DNA of 60,000 bases, taken from Tubulanus polymorphus (taxonomy: Eukaryota; Nemertea; Palaeonemertea; Tubulaniformes; Tubulanidae). The stretch spans positions 18,590,485 through 18,650,484 of the forward strand of contig NC_134027.1 of NCBI RefSeq assembly GCF_964204645.1, in the 5' to 3' direction. Positions 35,701-47,700 of the stretch are shown piece after piece; positions within the stretch are counted from its first letter, which is position 1, and each line of letters begins with the position of its first letter. The position numbers and the translations under genes are program-made. Under the pieces are notes generated by a model. The model was not told the DNA's origin, did no database searches, and saw only the letters and a program-made list of their open reading frames with translations.

Positions 35701-38700
35701 AAAGAGCCCCAGGGGGCACTATGGCCAGCCTGTCAGCTTTTCATAAAATAGCAAATAATGATGCATGCTATGGGTTAAATTTGTCAAAATACACTCCCAG
35801 CTCAGAGTCAATATCTAATAATTTACACAATACAATCGTAGAATACAAAAGTAGCACAGACAGCGACTGGATATGGCAGGAACAAATACCTCAGATAAAT
35901 CTTTTCCCTTGGTCTTATTGATTTTAATGCGGAATAGAATTGAATTTTCTGCAATTTGCTCAATAAAACAAAATTGAATTGGATTTGATGTTTTTATTTG
36001 TTCAATAAAGTAAAATTGAACTGGATTTGATATTTTTTTGCAGAATAAAATTTGATTGAATTTGTAGTTTGAGCACATGGCTAATTAGCATATCAAGGTC
36101 ATCTATCCGATTTGAGAAAAAGCAATTTTTCCCGGACTTTGCACAATGGTCAATGATATTTTCTGTAGTGCTAATAAAAATAATCCTCCCAAAAACCAAA
36201 TGAACTAAAAGCTTTCACAGAAATCGATCTTGAAATACAATTTTAGATCTTAAAATAAAACCCGGAAGTAAAACAGTAGACCATACCGCCGGTTCACGTG
36301 AACACCTGCTGATTTCTGTGGCTAAGCCAATCATAGAGGAGTCTTTGCTTTCTGATTGGCTTTTCAAAACCAATATTTTTGCGATCAGATATTCGCAAAA
36401 GCTCATATAGATTTTAACGAGGCCCTCTTTCAAAATTCAGCTATGTAGAGTTTGGATAATGCTTTAATGAATGATCTGTATGAATATATGCCCAGTTGCA
36501 CATTCAAAGAGCCTTTGCTCTGGAAACCATGTCATTTAAATTCGCTCCATTTGTATAGTAATAGGCTCAGCCTACAGCTGGCCTAAAAACCAAGTAATCT
36601 TAAAGACCATCAGCAGGAATCAAGGACTTAGTATCTGGAAAGTAACAGATTTTGCAAAATACTGAACCTGATGTATGTATCAAAATTCAACATTGAGAGC
36701 TTAACTGTGCATTGGTAAAATGGTGATAATATTGAACAAGTCCCAGAGAAGCCTAATTAGTCATGAGAACCAACAATTTTATCAAGTAGAAATCTGCTTC
36801 AGTTGATTTAATTGTCTGGTCTCAAAGTGGAACATTTATCAATAAATGTTAACTTTGCATTGGTAAAATGGTGATAATATTGAACAAGTCCCAGAGAAGC
36901 CTAATTAGTCCTGAGTACCAACAATTTTATCAGTTGATTTAATTGTCTGGTCTCAAAGCGGAACATTTATCAATAAATGTATATAATGCGAAAATCCTTA
37001 TTTCTTTGGTTTGACTGGTTCAATTGATTTTAGGGACCATTCAAAGACATGGTTTGCTCAGTCATGCATGACTGATTTCTTGCATTTCAACATTTCATCC
37101 TGGAGTAAACATCCACGTCTACCAACCTTACCCCCCAAAATTCTATTTCAATTATAGTTAATGAACAATTACATTTAAGCTATGGTAACACAATTTTTTA
37201 GACACCCTGTATCTATAATTCCTGTAGGTTGTAAATCAGTTTGCTGCAAAATATTCAAAGGAATTTGTCGAAGAATGCCGTGCTAACAGTGATGGCTATG
37301 TAAACGAGAAGGTAAGAACTCTTTGAAATTCAAGATTGATTGCCAACACATGATTGAAATTCAAAATTGATTGTCAGAATGTGATTGGGCGAAATGAATT
37401 TAATGATGAAAATTTATACATTTCAGTTACTAGTAAAATTATCAGTAAACAAACCTCCGGCAATATTGATTGAGAGATATATGATTGAAATAGCTAGGGT
37501 TTATAAAGTGCCTTATGAACCCGACCCCGAGGTTATGTTGGTACGTACAATATTTAAATCATCTTTTTTAGCCAACTTAGGACTAAAGTCCCAATGGTTT
37601 ATTGCATCCACTTTTTGTTCATTGGTTGGTAGATGAAATCCAGTTATTTTGCAAAGTTTTGAAGACGCTTCGATGGATTGTCTTGATATTTCAATCAATT
37701 TTATTATTCAGATCAATGCAAATCCGTTGAAAAAAATGGGAGGGGGGTGAGGATGATGACTGTGGTTTTCCAGCATTTTAAGGATAGATTGGTACGACCA
37801 TAAAAGCATTTCCCGATCTATTTTAGAATGCGATCATTTTCAGCCCACTTGGGACTTTAGTCCCAGCGGGCTATTGCGTTCATTTTTCTTCCGTTCGTCC
37901 ATCCGTAGACGGAATCCAGTTATTTTGGGAAGTTTTGAAGACGCTTCAAGGTAATGTCTTGATATTTGGTTTATACATGTATCTCCCCTAGACACATCTT
38001 CAGCCCAAGAACTGGCCCTCTCAGATTCTAGATAACCTACTGGCAGCCATTGTTGTTCGCCAAATTCAGCACGTTTTACACATTTAAGGATCAACTGTCT
38101 TGATCCTTATAGAGTGGTCCTGAGAGTAACTTTCTGTTAGCTCTTGGTGGCACAAATTGTAACCACTGGATATACACAGCTGATATTTTGCCTAGTGACC
38201 ATGGGGATGGAAGGAAGAATGAACATCTAAGCTCCATGTAACTTCTACATATTTAACAGAAACAACATCTTCCTGCCATCTAACTTAGCAGGACAATGTT
38301 AAATAATACACAGGGATTCTTCTGAATATTGCTTCAACAACTACGATCTTCCCTAAGAAAATCTGTGAGTGTTTAAAAAGTGAAATCTTTCATCCGTGGG
38401 AAATCAACCAAGCAACTTAGCAACCACCAGTCAGCAACCATTTCAGACAAGGGAAACCATGGCAACTAAGGTTAAGGGCTGTGACAAAAAAGGGCAAATA
38501 CATGAAGAAGCTCTGAAGTTTGCTGAGAGTCTAGCAGAACTGGACAGTGATTGTGATTCAACACTAGAAGAAGATGATGAATGGGGAAACTATGTACCGT
38601 GCTCTAAATGTAACCGTCTGTTAATTTTGAAAACGAGATTGTCCAGTGTTCCAAGTGCGGTCAGTCAATTTGTAATAACTGCTCCAATGCAGCTGAAAAT

Positions 38701-41700
38701 GCAGAGAATCTGCCAGTTAAATATCTGTGTAGTCGATGTTTGACTGATTTTCAAACTGAGCAGAAATTTCAAGAGATGGAGACCATTAAGTTGGAGATAA
38801 AGAACATGAGAGAAATATTCTTTAACGCTATAGAAATTTTAGAATCCCGGATTACCAAAATACATCAAGAAGTTTCTGCAAAAGAAAGCTATAAAACAAA
38901 TAAATGCATAGCTGACATCAGAGAAAAAAATTGAGACTCATAGCAGACTATTGGATACGAACTCAAAAAATCTCGATATTCTTTCAAATCAAATTAAGCA
39001 GATTGAGAGTGAAAATATGGTCTTCAAGAAATCTACCCATAAAATGGAAGCTGGATTTCACACTTCAACAAAAACATCGACTGAGGAAATCAGTGTTTCA
39101 AATAGCTCTTCCAATGATGAGAGACGGTCACACATTATCATATATAACATACCTGAATCAGATAATAAGATTATTTGTGACGACACTTCTCGGGTGGAAA
39201 GATTTCTAAATGGTATCATTAAACTTGGTGCAGCCAACTTAAGAGACATCAGAAGAATTGGCAATAAAAATCAAACGAGACCACGTCCCATAAGAGTGAT
39301 ATTTACCAATGTAAATGATCGGGTTCAATGCGTAGAGAATTACATAAAATTAAAAAGGACCGAACCTGCAACACTCAATGGGATCCAGTTAGCTAAGAAC
39401 AGAACAAAAAAGGAGCAACAACAGCATGTCAAGAAGAAGAGTGGAACCCAACTACAGCATGGATGTGTACCAGAACAGAACAATATATCAAAAACGACAC
39501 TTAATATATAATATTCATGCTATATCTAAATATTGATATCACATTTTTTATCAATGTGGAAATAACTGAGAAAAACTTATTTAGATAACTTGAGTATTGA
39601 TAACTAATCTCAAAAGTCTTTCTCTAAAAAACTATTAGAACTTATTAACTATAAATAGATAACTTTATTATTCTTTAAAATCTAAACTCGAAATGATACT
39701 GATAGATTATTGATATCAATATTTCTAACTAGTCATGTAATGTTACAATACTTGGCAACCATTCTAACTGATCTAAAGAACATTTAACACCCATCTTTAA
39801 GATGGGCTAGGTGCAGATCAAACTATGAGCATTGAGAAATATTTTAAATATCACCTAAATTTATGTAAATTACCAAACGAGCCGGACACCAATAGGCCTC
39901 AACAGGCCTCCATAAGTCCGTGATATTGATGATGATGATGATGATGATGATGATATTTTGTCAATAGGTGGAAAATAGATGGTGGAATTGATATGGCCGA
40001 TTTTGTCCATCAGCTCTAAGCCGTTTGGAAGTACTGGGAGAAAATGTGCAAAATTTCCATAAATTTTTTCCCATTCTGCTAATTGATGCTTGACCTAGTT
40101 TTATGACATCACAGGGAAAGCCCTTCAGAACGGCATCACTGGGAAATCCCTCTAGAAGGGCTTTCCTGGTGACAACATATTAGAGAACTGTTCTACCACG
40201 TACTTGTGACTCATAGGGAAAACCCATTACCTTGTATATCAACTAAGTTGCACATGCTTACTACACAGTGCACCATGATGATTTCATCTTTATCAGCTGT
40301 TTATACGTAATCGAAAATCCAAGAACAAATCGATTTTTGTGCTCAAAACTAAAACGTACTCAGTTGATCCTACTACTGGACGCATGGTCCTTTATTGAAG
40401 TTTTCGAGGGAAATTTTTAAGACCCTTTTATCAATTACCTTGATCTTTCAGATATATGTTTGTATCCCCCAAGGGCCTATCAGCATGAGAAAAATTGGGT
40501 CGGCCGGACTCAAGATGGCCATCTTGTGACCTGTTTTGTGCCCAAAAATGTCAATTTTGGCCTGAATTCTGAGTCCTGTAACTTTCTAATGGTTTGCCAT
40601 TTTTCATTGCAATTTGTGATGGGTATTCTTTGAAAAGAAATCTTTAATACCTGAGACAGGTATTTTTGTTCAGCCAATTATGACGCAATTGGCGGCCATC
40701 TTGGTGTCATCAGTACTCATTTGTAGCTGGAAAAAAGTATTTCCACATTATATTGATACCTAGGCATATTTTGTCACCACAATCAATTGGAAAGTTGTAG
40801 CGCATAACGTGTTCTATGATTTTGGTGAGTTTCAAGGTCATTAGTTTTTGTATATGGCCACCAGGGGGCATTGAACAATGCAATAACTTAGTATGTCTAT
40901 ACTATATTTGTACCTATGCATATTTTGTTACCACAATCAATTTCAAAATCGTAGCTGCTGACATACTTCTATTCAGATGATTTTAATGTTTGCCACCACC
41001 GCTAGGTGCGCTATTGTTCAGTCACCAAGGATAATGTAAATGATCTTACTGAACAATTTGTGTCTTCTTTATTAAAAAGTGCTGAAGAGTGTAATCTGAT
41101 GTATCATAGAAAAAGTAATGGCAGGAAAAAGACAGTTCACAAGTGGTTTCACAAAGACTGCAGAGATGCACAGAAAGAATATAATTATAGGAGAGATAGA
41201 TATAGGGGCTGCCCTACGCCTTCTAACTTTGACTCATTTAAGAAGGCATCTAAAAAGTATAAAAAAGTTATAAGACAAAGTAAGAAAATACAAAAGGAAG
41301 CATTTATTAAGGAACTGAGAGAATGTGAAATTAATGATCCAAAACGATATTGAAGACAGGGCGAAAATCTCTCACCCATTCTATTTTCTTTATTCTTAAA
41401 CGATATCGAGGATTTTTCTATCACTCGTGGAAAACCAACTCTGTCATTAATTGAAAGTCTGAATTCAAAACGTAATCAGGAGATTGATACTTTATTGAAT
41501 TTGTTTATCATTCTCTATGCGGATGATACAGTTATTCTCGCTGAAGATGAGAAAGCACTACAGTCACAGTTAGATACTTTATTTGATTATTGCGCTGTTA
41601 ATGGCCTCACTGTGAATGCCGAAAAAACCAAAATATTAGTCTTTGCTAGAAGTAAAATCAGGATAAAACAGATTTCGAAATTCATGTTTGGCGATCAAGA

Positions 41701-44700
41701 GCTAGAGGTAGTTGAGGATTATGTATATCTTGGAGTGAAATTTAATTGGAATGGTAGCTTTGCTAAAGCAAGAAAATACCTTTATGATAAAGCAATGAGA
41801 GCTGTGTTTTCGATCATTCAGAAAGGTAGGCGTTTGAAACTTCCAGAAGATGTTATGTTCAAGCTATTTGATATGTGTGTCGTTCCTATCGCTATGTATG
41901 GATGCGAGGTTTGGGGTTAGAAAATCTTGATTTATTAGAGAATCTCCACTCATTGTACTGCAAAATTTTAATGAAAGTGACAAAATATTCTCGTAATTTG
42001 CAAGTGTTATCAGAACTAGGATGTTATCCTTTATGTATAGAAGTCAAACGTAGAATGATTAATTTTTGGATAAAGACAGTATCGGGAAAGGAAACTAAAC
42101 TCAATCCTTTACAAAATATCTTACAATTTGTATCTAAACGATAGACATAAGAGCCCTTGGTTATTATTTATTAAGAAATCCTTTGATGATTGCGGTTTAT
42201 CTCATATTTGGACACAACAATTTATGGTGAACAGTAGGACCTTCTCAAGGCGAATAAAACAGATTCTTTGTGACCAACATCTTCAAAATACCGTTTCCAC
42301 AATAGATGCTAGCCCGACATACATTAATTATAGACAATACAAAAATGATATTAAATTAGAAAGATATATTAGTGAACTTGATGAAGATTTAGTAATAAGT
42401 TTATTCGAATTTAGAATTGGGTCTTATCTCTTGCCTGTAAATAAATTATCAAATCTTCCGTTAGATAGAAATGATAGATTATGTTCAGCTTGTACTGTTT
42501 TAGGTGATGAATTGCATTTTATTTTTAACTGCAACCTACTGAATGAAATCCGTGAAAATATTTTGAATCTGAACTCTTTTGGCAATCTTGATATTCTAAA
42601 AAATCCTACAATCCACCTTGCAAAATTCATTAAAAAAGGCTTAGATGTATATAGATCCCTCCAATAATTAGTATGTTGCAAATAGTGTATGTATATATTG
42701 TTGATAACTTTGTTATATTTTATCAAAACAAGTTTATACTTTCTGTTAATTGTAAATATTCTATACTTTGTATAAGTCTCCCTCCATGTACCATAGAAAT
42801 GGTTGGAGTGTAAATAATATCCTCATCCTAATCCTAGGCCAAGGGCGAAATGAGAAGAAAATTGTCCGAAATCGACAGTTTGAGTAAAATTTTACGAAAT
42901 TAACGAACTATAAACCATAAAGAGCCACCGGGCACTGAAGATGGAAGTATTTTATAATTTATCAGTCTTCTGTTTTATGCCTTTGATGCTTGAAAAAATA
43001 TACTTTAAATAAGATAAATCAGCGATTCAATAACAAGACAATAATCGCTGTTACGGGCCATAGATGGCAGCACTATACGGTCATTATTATCAGATATTTT
43101 TGGAAACTACCTACCATTATAATCTTGAAGATGTAAAGGAGTTAACCATGTAAGTTAGAATGATAAATAATACCAATAAAACGAGAAAATAACAGAATTA
43201 TGACTGTTAAACTGTAGATGTTGAGATTCTATCAGGAAGCTGTGGCAAGCGAGTATACGTGTTGTGTAGATTCTCGTGGGATGGATTAGACTTCTCCGAT
43301 AAAATCGTCAAAAAGAGCTACGAAACCAATTCAAAATATAGTTTCGATCATCTCAAAAAAAATCAAACACTTGGAACCTTCTAGAATTTGGAGTTTGCAA
43401 GAATAGGGGATCTCTGTTTAAATGTAGTTCTGGGATGAATACAAATGTCACCCACATTTCAATGCATTTTGCCTTTGAGGTAGGTGACCAAACACTAACG
43501 CCGCTAACGGCGGTGGCTTACATTAAAATCATCTGAATAGAAGTATTGTGGAGAGTTTCAAGGTCATTGGATGGGGGCGTTGAATATTGAAATTGTGAGA
43601 TTGTTGAGCAGTTGAAACCACTTCCAAGTGGGCATGGTGTCCCTGGACCCCTGGTTAGCGGCATGTGTATACTAACAAAGTTTTCTCTTTCTGTTGGTCG
43701 ACCGCGTATCTGTGGATATATGGGATTTAAACCTACTAGTTAACATCATAGTTCAAAATCCATAGAAACAAAAACAGTACAAATCTCATTTTCCAATGAG
43801 TAATATATATTTATTATAGCGAATGTTTTCAGGATTTACATTATCCCCTCTTCAGGCATAGTGCAAGTGATTAAATTTACATATCATACTGGTATTCATA
43901 TAGAATGAGACAAAGCTAATTACTAACAATTTCAAATTACTGAGTGACAAGATAAATTCAAACTTAATGGTTATCCTAGCCATGTTTTTGAACACTGTGT
44001 TAAAAGATTTCTCGACTCTAAATTCGTTACCCAGCCTAAAACCGTCGATGAGAATAAAGTTTCTCTTTTCATTTCCATACCGTATGTTGGTTGATGTCTA
44101 TTCTTTATGCTCAAAAATTAAAGAAACTGTTCAAATCGAATTTTGAAATAGACCTTCAATGCTCGTTCGTACAGGGCTGCCAACCCTCCCGAATTATTCG
44201 GAATCCTCCCGATTTGCGTGAAGAAATTCCGACGATACGATCAGGTATACAAAATTCCGACTTTTTTTTCTTTTTCGGCGATGTCCGATTTTCCACCCGC
44301 CAGCGCGTTGTAACACAATATGATGATTTGGTAGAACAGAATTGAATAGGTGGGGAATTTATATGCACGCCCGCGGTGGATGAGTGCGTGGCTATATACT
44401 GTGTACGTGGGTCAGGCGATAAAAAGCGCTTACTAGCGCGCGCGTGCGTGCGTGTGTGTGTATGAGAGTAGCTGTGTTATTGATTTTATCTACGCATGGC
44501 GTACGATTATTTCGTAGTAGGAGAGCAGCTTTTTAATTTGTTTCAAGAATAAAAATAAAGTTCATTCGTTTTAAAATACGTTGTTTTCAATCATTTTTGT
44601 GAAAATATTATTACATGTGGCAAAATGTGATTGTTATTGTCAAATTGCTCCGCATCGTTTCGGAGAAGAATCAGTTTACTGCGGTAATTAGCTCGTTTTC

Positions 44701-47700
44701 GCAGCGCGATTAGCATTCGAAGATCCGGGTTAGATTTCAACGTGTGGACTCTTTGAAATGTTTCGGTAAGCAATTGCTTTGCTAGTTTGAACCTTAATGT
44801 TGTCACTCTTGTGTTAGTTTGATTTAAAAAGATAATTTAAGATGCTTTTGAGCAGTGCATCTCAAAGTAAACTTTTAGTTCGCATATTTGGCAGATGGCA
44901 GCACCATCGAGTAGCATGTAGATTTAGAGACTTTTTACTGTTTGTATCTTTCAGTTCTGTACGTGGAGTCTCTCTTGGACAGTATCGTGGAATTGATGCT
45001 GGAAATGGATATATTCGCATGACAGCTGTATAGTGTTATGTAATTCGTTTGACAATTTATGCCAGTTTTATGTTCTTATTTTTTAGTCTATTGTATATTT
45101 TTGATAAACACTGTTGATTTTTATCTTTCTTAAAATAATAAAGAAAAAATACATTCTGTAGAATTTGCTGATTTTTTATTTTGCTAATAATTCCATATTT
45201 TCATATCCAGCTTTCATATATTACACGTGAAAGGTATTCCTAATTGAAAGCAAAATATTCCTACTTGGAAAAGTCACAATTTCTTCGGTTTCGATATATT
45301 CCTATTGAAACCTTCAATATTCCTAATTAATCTGCCATTAATCCCTAAATGGAATTTTGAAAGGTTGGCAGCCCTGTTCGTAACCACTAAGATTAAGAAT
45401 TTTTTTTCACTTAAATGTTCGACTCCTAAATCCTTGAAAGCTATGGTTGTCTACAAGTACACTTGTTTATGTGATATAAACACTGCCTATATAGGTAAAA
45501 CAAAAAGCAATTAAGTAATTGGCCAACATCTGTCAAATTGCCGTGACTGTCAGGTCTCGTTTAGCGAAAAGAATTTCAAAATTTTAGATAAAGAATCTTC
45601 TGATTTAGATTGCAAAATTAGAGAAGCACTTTTAAGCCCACTTGGGACTTAAGACCCAGCGGGCTATTGTGTTCACTTTTCGTCCTTCGTCCGTCCGTCC
45701 GTAGACGGAATCCAGGTATTTTGGGAAGTTTTGAAGACGCTTATATGTAATGTCTTGATATTTGGGTTACACATGTATCTACCCTAGGCACATCTTCAGC
45801 CCAAAAACTGGCCTGTCAGATTCAAGATGGCTGACTGGCAGCCATTGTTGTTCGCCAAAATCAGCACTTTTTAGCCCACTTGGGACTTTAGTCGCAGCGG
45901 GCTATTGCGTTCACTTTTCATCCATCGTCCGTCCGCTGTCCATAGCGTCCGTTCGTCTGTATACAGTTATTCTGGGAAGTTTTGAAGATGCTTCAATGTA
46001 ATGTCTTGATATTTGGGTTACACATGTATCTACCCTAGACACATCTTCAGCCCAAAAACTGGCCCTGTGAGATTCCGACTGGCAGCCATTGTTGTTCGCC
46101 AAAATCAGCACTTTTTACACATTTTTGAACTTTTTAAGGGAAATTTTGAAGACGCTTTGATCAATAACCTTGATGTTTCATATATATTTGATTTCCCCAA
46201 GGGCCCAGCGCCTTAAGAAAAATTGGGTCGATCGGATTTAAGATGGCCGTCCTATGACCTTTTTAGTGCCCAAAAATGCCAATTTTGGCCCGAATTCTGA
46301 GTTCTGTAGCTTCCTACTGGTTTGCCATTTCTCATTGCAATTTGTGATGGATATTCTTTGAAAAGGGATCTTTTATACCTGAGACAGGTATTTTCGATCA
46401 GCCAATTATGACACAGTTGGCTGCCATTTTGGTGTCATCAGTACTGATTCGTAGGTGGGAAAAAGTTTTCCACATTATATTGATACCTAAGCATATTGTG
46501 TTACCACAATCCATTGGAAAGTTGTAGCTCATAACGTGTTCTATGATTTTGGTGAGTTTCAAGGTCAATTGGTTTTTGTATATGGCCACCAGGGGGCGTT
46601 GAATAATACAATATTTTAGTATTTCTATATTATATTTGTACCAATGCATATTTTGTTACCACAATCAATTGCAAAGTTGTAGCTCATGACATTGTCTATG
46701 ATTGTGGTGAGTTTTAACTCTTTCCATGCGACATGGACATAAATTATTCTATATGGTCACTAGGCGGCGTTGAATAGTACAATAACTTAGTATTTCCCTA
46801 TTAGATTGGTACCAAGGCATATTTTGTTACCATGATTAATTGCAAAGTTGTAGGTCATAACATGTTCTATGATTGTGGTGAGTTTCAAGGTCATTGGGTT
46901 TTGCATGTGGTCAACAGGGGGCGTTGAATAGTAGAATAACTTAGCATTTCCTTATTAAATTAGTAACGAGGCGTATTTTGTTATCATAATCAATTACAAA
47001 ATTGTAGCTGCTGACATATTCTATGATTTTGGTGAGTTTCAAGGTCATTGGTTTATATATATATATGGTCACCAGGGGGCGTTGAATATTGAAATTGTTA
47101 GATTGTTGAGCATTTGAAACCACTTCCCAAGTGGGCATTGTGTCCCTGGACCCCTAGTTACACATTTTTGAACTTTTTTAGGGAAATTTTGAAAACACTC
47201 AATTACCTTGATCTTTCGTATATATTTGATTCCCCCAAGGGCCCATCCGCATAACAAGAATTGGGTCAATCGGACTCAATTTTGGCCCGAATTCTGAGTC
47301 CTGTAGCTTCCTACTGGTTTGCCATTTCTCATTGCAATTTGTGATGGGTATTCTTTGGAAAGGGATGTTTTATACATGAGACAGGTATTTTTGATCAGCC
47401 AATTATGATTCAATTGGCGGCCATCTTGTGTCATCAGTACTCATTCGTAGGTGGGAAAAAGTTTGTCCACATTATATCGTTTCTAGGTCATTGGTTTTTG
47501 AAAACGGTCACCGGGGGCGTTGAATGATACAATAACTTAGTATATCTATATTATATTTGTAGCTATGCATATTTTGTAACCACAATCAATTGCAAAGTTG
47601 TAGCTCATAACGTGTTATATGATTGTGCTGAGTTTTAAGGACATTAGTTATTCTATATGGTCACCAGAGGGCGTTGAATAGTAAAATAACTTTGTATTTC

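Larger units (their letters stand above)
38087..40394 (+). mobile_element. Inserted block carrying LINE ORF1 copy 2
   Basis: It interrupts the H1 body between ACACATTT and TTGAAGTTTT. AGGATCAACTG near the left edge (38087-38097) is inverted near the right edge (40361-40371), but the right copy is 23 bp inside, so its role as an element end is uncertain. The block holds the LINE copy, a (GAT)n tract and a hairpin at 40115-40166. Confidence 0.6.
37842..43654 (+). mobile_element. H1 element in IST1 intron 6, with two large internal insertions
   Basis: The 5' end AGCCCACTTGGGACTTTAG is at 37842, and the 3' hairpin region with terminal CTGG (CTAG in the other copies) is at 43651-43654. H1 sequence is present at 37842-38086, 40395-40965 and 43544-43654; the gaps are filled by a block with a LINE ORF1 copy and by the TA-flanked element with RT cargo. 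Removing both restores a normal H1 of about 0.9 kb. Confidence 0.88.
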
